Source of the DNA: Methylobacterium gossipiicola
GTDB lineage: Bacteria > Pseudomonadota > Alphaproteobacteria > Rhizobiales > Beijerinckiaceae
NCBI RefSeq assembly: GCF_900113485.1
Contig: NZ_FOPM01000013.1
Coordinates: 59,168 to 123,167, forward strand
Direction: 5' to 3'
DNA: 64,000 bases
Both the position numbers and the translations under genes were made by a program. This document shows positions 43,486 to 52,962 of this stretch, one piece after another (position 1 is the stretch's first letter; the number at the start of each line of letters is the position of its first letter). The notes beneath the pieces are model-generated. The model worked only from the letters and a program-made list of their open reading frames with translations. It did not search any database and was not told the DNA's origin.

Positions 43486-44722
43486 CGATTGCTTCGCCTT
43501 CGGCGGAGCCCTGATGCGGATCGAGGACGCGGCGGATCTCATCGCTGCGCGCCTGCCCGTCCTCGCCGGAACGGAGTGGGTGTCGCTCGCCGAAGCAGAC
43601 GGACGGGTGGCGGCCGAGGACGTCGTGGCCGGTCACTGCGTGCCGCCCTTCGCCAATTCCGCCGTGGACGGCTACGCCGTGCGGTTCGCCGATCTGGCTT
43701 GCGATGGCGAGACCCGCCTGCCCGTGCGCGGCCGGCTTCCCGCCGGGGCGGCACCCGAAGCCGTCGCGGCGGCGGGGGGCGCCGTGCGCATCTTCACCGG
43801 CGCCGTGCTGCCGCCGGGGGCCGATACGGTGTTCATGCAGGAGGACGTGCGCCGGGACGGCGATGCGGTCCTGCTGCCGACCGGCTTGAAGCGGGGTGCC
43901 AACGCCCGCGCGGCCGGGGAGGACGTGGCGCGGGGAGAAAGGATCATCGCGGCGGGCCGCCGGCTGGTCCCGCCGGATCTGGCGCTCGCCGCCGCCACGG
44001 GCCATGCCCGCCTGCCCGTGCGCACCCGCCTGCGCATCGCCCTGTTCTCGACGGGCGACGAACTGGCCGAGCCCGGAACGCCCCTCGCGGCCGGCGCCAT
44101 CCACGATTCCAACCGGGTGATGCTGGCAAGCCTCCTCACCCGCCTCGGCGCCTCCGTCCACGACCTCGGCATCCTACGCGACGAGCCGCAAGCCCTGGCC
44201 CGTCGCCTCGCCGAGGCCGCCCGCGACCACGACCTCATCCTCACCTCCGGCGGCGTCTCGACGGGGGAGGAGGACCACGTGCGCACCGCCGTGGAGACGG
44301 TCGGCCAGCTGCTGTTCTGGCGCCTCGCCATCAAGCCGGGGCGCCCCGTCGCCATGGGCCTCGTCGACGGCACGCCGTTCGTCGGCCTGCCGGGCAACCC
44401 CGTCGCGGTCTACGTCACCCTGCTGTTCGTGGTGCGCCCCCTCCTCGCCCGCCTCGGCGGCATGGTGCTGCCGCCCCCGAAGCCGCGGACCGTGCGGGCC
44501 GCCTTTGCCTATCGCAAGAAGGCGGGCCGGCGGGAATTCGTCCGGGTCAGCCTCGCCACCGGCCCCGACGGCCTCGTGGAGGCGCATAACTTCCCCCGCG
44601 AGGGGGCGGGCCTCCTCACCTCCCTCACGGGAAGCGACGGCCTCGCCGAGCTGCCGGACGACGCCACCGGCGTGACACCCGGCGATGCCCTCGTCTTCCA
44701 TCCGCACACCGGGCTCTGGTAG
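43469..44722 (+). CDS. moeA: Molybdopterin molybdenumtransferase MoeA
   Basis: A 417-residue canonical MoeA that inserts molybdate (or tungstate) into adenylylated molybdopterin. Motifs: PPFANSAVDGYAVR, GAVLPPGADTVFMQED, STGDELAEPGTPL, ILTSGGVSTGEEDHV and GLPGNPVAVYVT. It overlaps mobB by 17 bp. It is the most family-like of the three MoeA-type genes in the cluster. Confidence 0.92.
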   Translation: MAQLSDDCFAFGGALMRIEDAADLIAARLPVLAGTEWVSLAEADGRVAAEDVVAGHCVPPFANSAVDGYAVRFADLACDGETRLPVRGRLPAGAAPEAVAAAGGAVRIFTGAVLPPGADTVFMQEDVRRDGDAVLLPTGLKRGANARAAGEDVARGERIIAAGRRLVPPDLALAAATGHARLPVRTRLRIALFSTGDELAEPGTPLAAGAIHDSNRVMLASLLTRLGASVHDLGILRDEPQALARRLAEAARDHDLILTSGGVSTGEEDHVRTAVETVGQLLFWRLAIKPGRPVAMGLVDGTPFVGLPGNPVAVYVTLLFVVRPLLARLGGMVLPPPKPRTVRAAFAYRKKAGRREFVRVSLATGPDGLVEAHNFPREGAGLLTSLTGSDGLAELPDDATGVTPGDALVFHPHTGLW

Positions 44723-44729
44723 CCCTACG

Positions 44730-44790
44730 GCATCGGAAGTGTGCTTCCTATTGATCTCCCCGTGTCGGACATAGCATCGGAACGTATCTC
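44730..44790 (+). promoter_or_regulatory. Direct repeats upstream of the tungstate transporter operon
   Basis: GCATCGGAA occurs at 44730 and 44774 (44 bp apart), each followed by a related T-rich tail (GTGTGCTTCC and CGTATCTCC); the first also forms a GGAAG-TGTG-CTTCC inverted repeat. Located in the 83 bp moeA-tupB gap, they could bind a metal-oxyanion regulator. No known consensus was matched. Confidence 0.4.
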
Positions 44791-44805
44791 CAACCTCCGG
44801 GCGTC

Positions 44806-45501
44806 ATGACCGACACGATCCGCGAGACGTTCGCCCGGCTGGCCACCCTCGACCGCGACGTCGTCGCCATTGCGTGGCTGTCCCTGCGGGTCAGCCTCTC
44901 GGCCGTCACCATCGGGTTGCTGCTTGGCATTCCGCTCGGCGCCGTCCTCGCCGTGGCGCGGTTCCCGGGACGGGGCGCCCTCGTCGGCCTGCTCAACGCC
45001 TTCATGGGGTTGCCCCCCGTCATCGTCGGGCTGGTGCTCTACCTCGTCCTGTCGCGCTCCGGCCCCTTCGGGTCCCTCGGCCTGCTGTTCACCCCCACCG
45101 CCATGGTGGCCGCCCAGGCGGTGCTCGCCACACCCCTCGTCGCGGCCCTGACCCGGCAGGTGATCGCCGATGCGGAGGATCACCTCGGCGAGCAGTTGCG
45201 GTCCCTGGGCCTGTCGGCCCCGCGCCGGGCCGGGGTGCTCATCTACGACACCCGCTTCTCCCTGGTCACGGCGGCCCTCGCCTCCTTCGGGCGGGCCATC
45301 TCGGAGATCGGGGCCGTTCTCGTGGTCGGCGGCAACATCGACGGCCATACCCGGACCATGACGACGGCGATTTCGCTCGAGACCCAGAAGGGCGACCTCA
45401 GTCTCGCCCTCGCCCTCGGGGTCGTGCTCATCGCCCTCGTCGTCACGGTGAATGCCGTGGCGGCCCTCCTGCGCGGACACGCCGTCCGCGCCTATGGTTG
45501 A
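44806..45501 (+). CDS. tupB: Tungstate ABC transporter permease TupB
   Basis: A 231-residue inner membrane permease with about five helices and the ABC coupling motif QLRSLGLSAPRRAG. FMGLPPVIVGLVLYLVLSRSGPFGSLG is characteristic of the TupB/ModB-like tungstate permeases. Together with TupA and TupC it imports tungstate, a possible metal for formate dehydrogenase. Confidence 0.9.
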   Translation: MTDTIRETFARLATLDRDVVAIAWLSLRVSLSAVTIGLLLGIPLGAVLAVARFPGRGALVGLLNAFMGLPPVIVGLVLYLVLSRSGPFGSLGLLFTPTAMVAAQAVLATPLVAALTRQVIADAEDHLGEQLRSLGLSAPRRAGVLIYDTRFSLVTAALASFGRAISEIGAVLVVGGNIDGHTRTMTTAISLETQKGDLSLALALGVVLIALVVTVNAVAALLRGHAVRAYG

Positions 45502-45506
45502 CCCGG

Positions 45507-46214
45507 ATGGCGGGCATCACCCTCACGGACATCGTCCTCGTCCTCAACCGCACCACGATCCTCGATGGTTTGAGCCTCGCGATCCCGCCCGGCGGCATCA
45601 CCGCCCTCGTCGGCCCCAACGGGGCGGGCAAGAGCGCGACCCTGCGGGTGATCGACGGCCTCCTCGCCCCGAACAGCGGCAGCCTGACCGTACAGGCCAA
45701 GCGCCGGGCCTTCGTATTCCAGAAACCGGCCCTGATCCGGGCGAGCGCCGCCGCCAACGTCGCCCTCGGGCTCGCCGCCCTGGGATTGCCCCGGACGGAG
45801 CGCCGGGGGCGCGTCGCGGCGGCCCTCGCCCGGGTCGGCCTCGCCCACAGGGCCCACGACCCGGCGACCCGGTTCTCGGGCGGCGAGCAGCAGCGCCTGG
45901 CGCTCGCCCGCGCCTGGGCGGCCCGGCCCGATCTCCTCCTCCTCGACGAGCCGACGGCGAACCTCGATCCCGGCGCAACGGACCTCGTGGAGGCCCTCGT
46001 CGCCGAGATGGCGGCGGAGGGCACCAAGGTGGTGCTCGTCTCCCACAACCTCGCGCAGGTGGCCCGCCTCGCCGCCGACGTGATCGTCCTCGCGCAAGGG
46101 CGGGCCGTCGAGCACGGCCCGACCCGCGCCACCCTGTTGTCCCCGCGCACGCCGCAGGCGCGCGCCTATCTCGATGGAGAACTGCCTTGGTCGTCCCTCG
46201 CCGCGGCTTCCTGA
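45507..46214 (+). CDS. tupC: Tungstate ABC transporter ATP-binding protein TupC
   Basis: A 235-residue ABC ATPase. Walker A GPNGAGKS at 36-43, signature FSGGEQQRLALARA and Walker B LLLLDEPTANLDP are intact. It sits 5 bp after tupB and its 3' end overlaps tupA by 28 bp. Confidence 0.9.
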   Translation: MAGITLTDIVLVLNRTTILDGLSLAIPPGGITALVGPNGAGKSATLRVIDGLLAPNSGSLTVQAKRRAFVFQKPALIRASAAANVALGLAALGLPRTERRGRVAAALARVGLAHRAHDPATRFSGGEQQRLALARAWAARPDLLLLDEPTANLDPGATDLVEALVAEMAAEGTKVVLVSHNLAQVARLAADVIVLAQGRAVEHGPTRATLLSPRTPQARAYLDGELPWSSLAAAS

Positions 46215-47020
46215 CCCTCGGGCTTCTCGCCCTCCTGGGCACCGCCACGCTCGCGCACGCCGAGCCCGCCTCCATCGTCGTGGCCTCCACCACCTCGACG
46301 GAGCAATCCGGCCTGTTCAAGCACATCCTGCCCGCCTTCGAGGCGAAGACCGGCATCGCCGTGAAGGTTGTGGCCCTGGGCACCGGTCAGGCCCTCGACG
46401 CGGCGCGCCGGGGCGACGCCGACGTCGTCCTCGTCCACGACCGACCGGCGGAGGATGCCTTCGTGGCGCAGGGCTTCGCCAAGGCGCGCTTCGACGTGAT
46501 GTACAACGACTTCGTGCTGGTGGGACCGAAATCCGATCCGGCCGGCGCCAAGGGGACGGACATCACCGCCGCCCTGACGAAGATCGCCGCCGCAAAGGCG
46601 CCGTTCGTGTCGCGGGGCGACCGCTCGGGCACCCACAGCGCCGAGTTGCGCAGCTGGAAGGAGGCCGGCATCGACCTCCCCGCCGTCAAGGGCGACTGGT
46701 ACCGCGATGTCGGCCAGGGCATGGGCCCGGCCCTGAACACCGCCTCCGCGCTGAACGCCTACATCCTGGCCGACCGGGGAACCTGGCTGTCGTTCAAGAA
46801 CCGGGGTGACCTCGCGATCCTGGTCGAGGGCGACAAGCGTCTGTTCAACCCCTACGGCGTGATGCTGGTCAATCCGGACAAGCATCCCACCGTGAAGGCG
46901 AAGGAGGGCCAGGCCTTCATCGACTGGCTGGTCTCGCCCGAGGGGCAGGCGTCCATCGCCGCCTACCGGATCGGCGGCGAGCAGCTGTTCTTCCCGAGCG
47001 CGACCGCCCGGACGCCGTAA
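46187..47020 (+). CDS. tupA: Tungstate-binding periplasmic protein TupA
   Basis: A 277-residue substrate-binding protein. Signal peptide begins PRRGFLTLGLLALLG and ends at LAHA; the twin arginine could make it a TAT substrate. The family oxyanion motifs TTSTEQSGLF and GDRSGTHSAE are intact, as in TupA/WtpA. Translation likely starts at TTG 46187 inside the tupC 3' end; upstream frame is a shadow. Confidence 0.88.
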   Translation: MVVPRRGFLTLGLLALLGTATLAHAEPASIVVASTTSTEQSGLFKHILPAFEAKTGIAVKVVALGTGQALDAARRGDADVVLVHDRPAEDAFVAQGFAKARFDVMYNDFVLVGPKSDPAGAKGTDITAALTKIAAAKAPFVSRGDRSGTHSAELRSWKEAGIDLPAVKGDWYRDVGQGMGPALNTASALNAYILADRGTWLSFKNRGDLAILVEGDKRLFNPYGVMLVNPDKHPTVKAKEGQAFIDWLVSPEGQASIAAYRIGGEQLFFPSATARTP

Positions 47021-47023
47021 GGC

Positions 47024-47260
47024 TCAGCGCGACTGGCGCTTGCGCACGACGTACCAGAGGGCGGCCCCGAGGACGATGATCACGAGGCTGACCCAAACCC
47101 AGTTGAAATCCGTCGCCGCCAGGGTGTTGGCGGTGGAATTCGAGCCCGCCGGTCCCGTCGTGGGGATCGGCGGGGCGGGGTTCGTCGTCTGAGCCAGGGC
47201 AAGGCTTGGGAAGGCGAGCCAGAGGAGGGCCGCGAGCCGGGTCATGCGATCGGGTGTCAT
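47024..47260 (-). CDS. Small exported membrane protein, unknown function
   Basis: A 78-residue protein with a signal peptide (LWLAFPSLALA), a Thr/Pro/Asn linker and one C-terminal membrane segment (FNWVWVSLVIIVLGAALWYVV) followed by basic residues. No family recognised. It converges with tupA and is 17 bp downstream of the PRC-barrel gene, so probably co-transcribed with it. Confidence 0.65.
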   Translation of the reverse strand: MTPDRMTRLAALLWLAFPSLALAQTTNPAPPIPTTGPAGSNSTANTLAATDFNWVWVSLVIIVLGAALWYVVRKRQSR

Positions 47261-47277
47261 GGTCGCTTGCCTCACGG

Positions 47278-47931
47278 TCACTTGGGGTCGCCGTCGAACC
47301 GGAAGGCGGGGGCGGCGGCGAGTTCGGCCTTGGTCATCCGCACCTCCGCCCGCACGGGGGCGTTGCCCGAAGCCCCGGCGAGGACGGTCGCGGGCTCGGC
47401 CGGCGGTGTGCTGGCCTCCACCGTCCCCGTCGTATCGGTGACGCGGCCGGTATGGTGGTTCTGCACGGCGCCCAGCACCTCGCGCGTGGTGTCGCTCCCC
47501 GGCATCGTCGCCGGCCCGGCCTTGGCCGCCTCTTCCGCGCTCGGGGCGTTCTGCGGGGTGGCGACGGAGGTGGGCTTGCCCGTGAGCGGCACGTCGCCGA
47601 CGTTCCAGGCAAACAGGCCGAAGGGCACCGCGACGTATTTCTCGCCGATGCCGAGGACGCCGCCGACGCCGATCACCACCGTCTCGATCCGGCCCTCGGC
47701 GTCGGTGAGCACGTCCGCGATGGTTCCGACGCGGACGTGATCCTGGCCGACGACATCGACCCCGAGGACCTTCGACACTCGCAACGCCCCGGCCGGAGGC
47801 GCCGTCCGGAACTGCGCTCGCGGGGTCGCGTCCGCCCCCTCGGCCGCCCGCGCGGCCCCGTCGAACCCCACGGCGCCCGCCCCGCACAGGAGGGCGAAGA
47901 GGAGCGCGACGCTCCGACGGGACGTGTTCAT
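47278..47931 (-). CDS. Exported PRC-barrel domain protein
   Basis: A 217-residue exported protein: signal peptide to AARAAE, then a PRC-barrel domain about residues 45-115 (VLGVDVVGQDHVRVGTIAD, IETVVIGVGGVLGIGEKYVAVPF) and a low-complexity Ala/Thr/Pro linker. PRC-barrel proteins serve in scaffolding or RNA processing; periplasmic role unknown. It is divergent from the Mrp antiporter operon. Confidence 0.8.
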   Translation of the reverse strand: MNTSRRSVALLFALLCGAGAVGFDGAARAAEGADATPRAQFRTAPPAGALRVSKVLGVDVVGQDHVRVGTIADVLTDAEGRIETVVIGVGGVLGIGEKYVAVPFGLFAWNVGDVPLTGKPTSVATPQNAPSAEEAAKAGPATMPGSDTTREVLGAVQNHHTGRVTDTTGTVEASTPPAEPATVLAGASGNAPVRAEVRMTKAELAAAPAFRFDGDPK

Positions 47932-48119
47932 GATGGACTCCGGGCGTGGGACGGCGGGCTGTTCAAAGTCCAATGCGCCACGGACCGTCCGGTTCATCGA
48001 ACGGCCGGATCGTGATCCCCGGGGCGACAAACCGGGAAAACTCGTTCAGAGCACGGGGCAGGATCGCTTTTTCCAAGGCCCCCGCATTCGAGGCCCCAGT
48101 CCCCCGAGACCCTTGCCCC

Positions 48120-51026
48120 ATGCCCGCCGAGTTCCTCCTCGTCACGGCCGCCCTCCTGCCCTTCCTCGGCAGCGTGGCGGTGGCCCTGCTGCCCCGGGAC
48201 GCGCGCAACGCCGCCGCCCTCCTCGCCGGAGGCGTGACCCTCGCGGCCCTCGCGTGTATCGGCGCGCTCTTCACGCATGTCGGCGCCGGTACGGTGGTGC
48301 GGACCTTCGACTGGCTGCCGACTCTGGGCGTCGGTCTGACCCTGCGCCTCGACGGGCTGGCGTGGCTGTTCGCCGTGCTGGTGCTCGGTATCGGCGCCCT
48401 CGTGGTGCTGTACGCGCGCTACTACATGGCGGCTGAGGACCCCGTGCCGCGCCTGTTCGCGTTCCTCCTCGCCTTCGTGGGGGCGATGCTGAACCTCGTG
48501 CTGGCCGGCAACCTCATCCAGCTGGTGATGGCCTGGGAGCTCACCAGCGTCTTCTCGTTCCTGCTCATCGGCTACTGGTACGACAACCGCGCGGCGCGGG
48601 ACGGGGCGCGCATGGCCCTGACCATCACGGCGTTGGGCGGCCTGTGCCTGCTGGCCGGCATGGTCGTGATCGGGCGCATCGTCGGCAGCTACGATCTCGC
48701 CGTGGTGCTGGCCTCCGGCGACGCCATCCGGTCGAGCCCCCTCTACCTGCCCGCCCTCGTCCTCGTCCTGGCGGCGGCGCTCACGAAGTCGGCGCAGTTC
48801 CCGTTCCACATCTGGCTGCCCCGCGCCATGGCGGCGCCGACCCCCATCAGCGCCTACCTGCACTCGGCCACCATGGTGAAGGCCGGCATCTTCCTCATGA
48901 TCCGCCTGTGGCCGGTGCTGGCCGAGACCGACGCCTGGTACTGGATCGTCGGCACCGCCGGCATGGCGACGATGCTGGTGGGCGCCTGGAGCGCCATCTT
49001 CCAGCACGACCTGAAAGGTCTGCTCGCCTATTCGACGATCAGCCACCTCGGGCTCATCACCCTGCTGCTCGGCCTCAACTCGCGCCTCGCCGTCGTGGCG
49101 GCGATCTTCCACACCGTGAACCACGCCACCTTCAAGGCGTCGCTGTTCATGGCCGCCGGCATCATCGACCACGAGACCGGAACCCGCGACATGCGCCGCC
49201 TCAGCGGCCTGTGGCGGGCGATGCCCCACACGGCGACGCTGGCCATGGTGGCCGCCGCCGCCATGGCGGGCGTGCCCCTCCTCAACGGCTTCCTGTCGAA
49301 GGAGATGTTCCTGTCGGAGGCCGTCGACAACGTCGGCGACCATCCGGTCCAGCTCGCCCTGCCGGTGCTGGCGACCGTCGCGTCCGCTTTCACGGTGCTC
49401 TACTCCCTGCGCTTCATCCGCCAGACTTTCTTCGGGGCGCCGCCCCACGATCTGCCGCACGCGCCCCACGAGCCCGTGCGCTGGATGCGGCTCCCCATCG
49501 AGGTTCTGGTGCTCGCCTGCGTCGCCGTGGGGCTGGTGCCGAACCTCACCATCGGGCCGGCCCTCGAAGTCGCCACCCGGGCGGTGTTCGGGAATGGCGG
49601 CCCCGATTACGATCTCGCCATCTGGCACGGCGTCAACGCGCCCCTCGCCCTCAGCATGGGGGCACTCGCCGGCGGCGTCGGCCTGTATTTCGCGTTCGGC
49701 CGCCGGATCAACACCAACCCGCGCGGCGGCCCCTGGCTGATGCACCGCCTCGACGGCGGCTTCCTGTTCGAGCGGACCATGACCGGCCTCGTCAGGGGCG
49801 CACGCTGGTTCGAGCGGATGTTCGGGGCCACGCGGCTCCAGGCGCAACTGCGAACCCTGTTCCTCGTCGCCCTGATCGCCGGGCTGTCCGTCGCCCTCGC
49901 GCGCGGTTGGCCGACGCTCGCGCCCCCGTCCCTCGCCGGGATCGATCCGGCTTTCGCCCTGCTGTGGCTCGTCGGCGGCGCCTGCGCCCTCGGGGCGGCC
50001 GAGCGCGCGAAGTATCACCGCCTCTCGGCCGTGATGCTCACGGGCGGCGCCGGCCTCGTCGGCAGCCTCACCTTCGTCTGGCTGTCGGCGCCGGACTTGG
50101 CCGTCACCCAACTCCTCGTCGAGATCGTCACCACGGTGCTGCTGCTTCTGGGCCTGCGCTGGCTGCCGAAACGCGACGAGGCCATCGTGGTGACGCAGCA
50201 AGAGAACCGTCGCGCCCGCCGCCGCCGCGTCACCGACTTCGTCGTCGCGGCGACTGTCGGAACGGGCCTCGCAAGCCTCGCCTACGCGGTGATGACCCGG
50301 CCAGCGCCGGAGGGCATCGCCCGCTGGTTCGTGGAGGCGGCCTATCCGCAGGCCGGGGGGCGCAACGTCGTCAACGTCCTGCTGGTGGATTTCCGCGCCT
50401 TCGACACGCTCGGCGAGATCAGCGTGCTCGGGATCGTCGGCCTCACGGTGTTCGCCCTCCTGCGGCGGTTCCGCCCCGCCGCCGACAGCCTGGAACGCCC
50501 CCGGCAGCAACTCCGTCAGGAGGCCGCCGACCGGGCCCGCGCCGACCGGGAGGTCGGGGACACCGCCGCCGACGCCCTGCTGATCCCCACCGTGGTGATC
50601 ACCTGGCTGTTCCCGTTCGTCTGTGTCTTCGCCCTGCACCTGTTCCTGCGCGGGCACGATCTCCCGGGCGGCGGCTTCGCGGCCGGCATCGCCCTCACCA
50701 TCGCGTTCATTCTCCAGTACATGGCGCGCGGCGCCCAATGGGTGGAGGACCGTCTGCGCATCCGGCCGATCGCGTGGATCGGCCTCGGCCTCCTGGTCGC
50801 CGGGCTGGCCGGGGCGGTACCGTGGCTGTTCGGCCGCCCGTTCCTCACCGCCACCTTCCAGTACGCCGAGGTGCCGATCCTCGGTAAAATTCCCATGGCC
50901 TCCGCCGTCGCCTTCGATCTCGGCGTGGTCGTCCTCGTGGTGGGGGCCAGCGTCCTCATGCTCGTCGCCCTGGCGCGGCAATCCCTGCGCCGCGCCCGCG
51001 AGGCGGCGGCCGAGCCGGAGGCATAG
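48120..51026 (+). CDS. mrpA: Mrp-type Na+/H+ antiporter subunits A and B fused (MrpAB/PhaAB)
   Basis: A 968-residue polytopic protein. Residues 1-790 are the NuoL/MrpA-like antiporter core with LTKSAQFPFHIWLPRAM (lysine of the quinone-oxidoreductase fold), FQHDLKGLLAYSTISHLG and NGFLSKEMFL. Residues about 818-955 are an MrpB/MnhB domain (FALHLFLRGHDLPGGGFAAG). A-B fusion is known in rhizobial PhaAB. The complex expels Na+ or K+ in exchange for protons. Start MPAEFLL at 48120. Confidence 0.92.
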   Translation: MPAEFLLVTAALLPFLGSVAVALLPRDARNAAALLAGGVTLAALACIGALFTHVGAGTVVRTFDWLPTLGVGLTLRLDGLAWLFAVLVLGIGALVVLYARYYMAAEDPVPRLFAFLLAFVGAMLNLVLAGNLIQLVMAWELTSVFSFLLIGYWYDNRAARDGARMALTITALGGLCLLAGMVVIGRIVGSYDLAVVLASGDAIRSSPLYLPALVLVLAAALTKSAQFPFHIWLPRAMAAPTPISAYLHSATMVKAGIFLMIRLWPVLAETDAWYWIVGTAGMATMLVGAWSAIFQHDLKGLLAYSTISHLGLITLLLGLNSRLAVVAAIFHTVNHATFKASLFMAAGIIDHETGTRDMRRLSGLWRAMPHTATLAMVAAAAMAGVPLLNGFLSKEMFLSEAVDNVGDHPVQLALPVLATVASAFTVLYSLRFIRQTFFGAPPHDLPHAPHEPVRWMRLPIEVLVLACVAVGLVPNLTIGPALEVATRAVFGNGGPDYDLAIWHGVNAPLALSMGALAGGVGLYFAFGRRINTNPRGGPWLMHRLDGGFLFERTMTGLVRGARWFERMFGATRLQAQLRTLFLVALIAGLSVALARGWPTLAPPSLAGIDPAFALLWLVGGACALGAAERAKYHRLSAVMLTGGAGLVGSLTFVWLSAPDLAVTQLLVEIVTTVLLLLGLRWLPKRDEAIVVTQQENRRARRRRVTDFVVAATVGTGLASLAYAVMTRPAPEGIARWFVEAAYPQAGGRNVVNVLLVDFRAFDTLGEISVLGIVGLTVFALLRRFRPAADSLERPRQQLRQEAADRARADREVGDTAADALLIPTVVITWLFPFVCVFALHLFLRGHDLPGGGFAAGIALTIAFILQYMARGAQWVEDRLRIRPIAWIGLGLLVAGLAGAVPWLFGRPFLTATFQYAEVPILGKIPMASAVAFDLGVVVLVVGASVLMLVALARQSLRRAREAAAEPEA

Positions 51027-51031
51027 ACCCG

Positions 51032-51400
51032 ATGGAACTCGTCCTGTCCCTGGGGATCGGCGTGCTCGCCGCCTCGGGCGTGTGGCTGCTCCTGCGGCCG
51101 CGCACCTTCCAGGCCATTCTCGGGCTGTCGCTGCTGACCTACGCGGTGAACCTATTCATCTTCGCCATGGGCCGCCTCAAGGTCGGGGCCGCGCCGGTCC
51201 TGGCCTCCGGGACCGACGCGGCCGGGATCGCCGATCCGGTGCCTCAGGCCCTGGTGCTCACCGCCCTCGTCATCAGCTTTGCCCTCACCGCCCTGTTCCT
51301 CGTCGTCCTGCTGGCGGCGCGCGGCGTCACCGGCAGCGACCACGTCGATGGCCAGGAGCCCGGTCGGCGCGAGCAAGGTCTGGGGAAGTCCGGCCGATGA
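51032..51400 (+). CDS. mrpC: Mrp antiporter subunit C
   Basis: A 122-residue NuoK-like membrane protein with three helices and motif LLRPRTFQAILGLSLLTYAVNLFIF. It begins 5 bp after mrpA and its stop overlaps the mrpD start (ATGA). Confidence 0.92.
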   Translation: MELVLSLGIGVLAASGVWLLLRPRTFQAILGLSLLTYAVNLFIFAMGRLKVGAAPVLASGTDAAGIADPVPQALVLTALVISFALTALFLVVLLAARGVTGSDHVDGQEPGRREQGLGKSGR

Positions 51401-52962
51401 GCGCCTGGAGCGATCACCTCCTCGTCCTGCCCATCGTGCTGCCCATCGCGGCCTCCGGGATCATGCTGTTGCTCGATGAGCGGCGAAGCGGCCTCAAGGC
51501 GGCGATGAGTCTGGCCACGGCGGCGGCGCTCCTCGTCGTCGCCCTCGCCCTCGCGGCGCAGGTGACGGACGCGCCCCTCATCTATCGCCTCGGCAACTGG
51601 GCGGCGCCCTACGGCATCGTCCTCGTGGCCGACCGGCTCTCCGTGCTGATGCTGCTACTCACGGCGGTGCTCGGCCTGTTCGCCCTGGTCTTCGCCGTGG
51701 CGCGCTGGGACCGGGCGGGGCCGCGCTTCCACGCACTGTTCCTCCTCCTGCTCATGGGGGTGAACGGCGCCTTCCTGACGGGAGACCTGTTCAACCTGTT
51801 CGTGTTCTTCGAGGTGATGCTGGCCGCCTCCTACGGCCTCGTGCTCCACGGCTCCGGCGAAGCCCGCATCCGGGCGGGGCTCGCCTACATCGCCGTGAAC
51901 CTCATCGCGTCGCTGTTCTTCCTCGTCGGCGTCAGCCTCATTTACGGGACCATGGGCACCCTCAACATGGCCGACCTCGCCCGGCGCCTGTCGGGTCCGG
52001 GGAGCGAAGACGTGGTGTTGGTCGAGGCGGGCTGCGCCGTGCTCGGCCTCGCCTTCCTCATCAAGTGCAGCGCGTGGCCCCTCGGGTTCTGGCTGGCGCC
52101 GACCTATGCCGCCGCGAGCGCGCCGGCGGCGGCCGTCCTCGCCATCCTCAGCAAGGTCGGGGTCTACGTCGTGGTGCGCCTGAGCCTGCTGCTGTTCGGC
52201 GCCGGGGTCTCGGAGGGGTTCGGCCAGGGCTGGCTGTTCGCCGTCGGCCTCGCCACCGTGGCGTACGGCACCCTCGGGATTTTGGGCGTCCGCGACGTCA
52301 TGCGGGCGGCGGCCTATGCGGTGATGATCTCGTCCGGCACGGTGCTGGGCGCCCTCGGGACCGGCAACCGCGCGGCCCTGTCGGGCGCCCTATTCTACCT
52401 CGTTGGCTCGACCCTGGCGGCGGCGGCCCTGTTCCTGCTGGGCGAGATCCTCCAGCGTGGGCGCGATCCCGCCGCCGCGTCCCTCGCGGTCTTCGCCGAC
52501 GAGTACCGCGATCCCTTCGACGACGAGGGGGCGACGGAGACCGGCCGGGTGATCCCGGCGGCTTCAGCCATCGCCGGGGGCGCCTTCCTGCTCTGCACCC
52601 TGATGCTCGCCGGCCTGCCGCCTCTGGCCGGCTTCATCGGCAAGCTCGCGATGTTCTCCGGCCTCGCCGCCGGGGCGATGCCGGGCTCAGCCTGGGCCTT
52701 CATTTTTCTTCTCACCGTCTCCAGCCTCGGCACCCTGGTGCCCCTCGTGCGCCTCGGCATCCTGGGGTTCTGGGTGCCGCACGACGATCCCGATCCGGTG
52801 ATCGGCCCCCTGGAATTCACCGCCCTCGCGGGACTTCTCGGAATCTGTCTTGGCCTCAGCCTGTGGGGCGGGACGGGGCTCGCCTACACCGACCGGGCCG
52901 TCGAGGGGCTGTCGAACGCCGCCGGCTACATCCACGCCGTCCTCGGGGAGGGCACGCCATGA
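51397..52962 (+). CDS. mrpD: Mrp antiporter subunit D
   Basis: A 521-residue NuoN/MrpD-like antiporter subunit with about fourteen helices; motifs GDLFNLFVFFEVMLAASYGLVLHG and IKCSAWPLGFWLAPTYAAA. It is the second antiporter-like subunit next to MrpA and overlaps mrpE by 4 bp. Confidence 0.92.
   Translation: MSAWSDHLLVLPIVLPIAASGIMLLLDERRSGLKAAMSLATAAALLVVALALAAQVTDAPLIYRLGNWAAPYGIVLVADRLSVLMLLLTAVLGLFALVFAVARWDRAGPRFHALFLLLLMGVNGAFLTGDLFNLFVFFEVMLAASYGLVLHGSGEARIRAGLAYIAVNLIASLFFLVGVSLIYGTMGTLNMADLARRLSGPGSEDVVLVEAGCAVLGLAFLIKCSAWPLGFWLAPTYAAASAPAAAVLAILSKVGVYVVVRLSLLLFGAGVSEGFGQGWLFAVGLATVAYGTLGILGVRDVMRAAAYAVMISSGTVLGALGTGNRAALSGALFYLVGSTLAAAALFLLGEILQRGRDPAAASLAVFADEYRDPFDDEGATETGRVIPAASAIAGGAFLLCTLMLAGLPPLAGFIGKLAMFSGLAAGAMPGSAWAFIFLLTVSSLGTLVPLVRLGILGFWVPHDDPDPVIGPLEFTALAGLLGICLGLSLWGGTGLAYTDRAVEGLSNAAGYIHAVLGEGTP

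Noticed and set aside
47994..50981. 995-codon minus-strand frame over mrpA
   Set aside because: Antisense of a strong membrane protein gene; highly charged repetitive composition from codon shadow.
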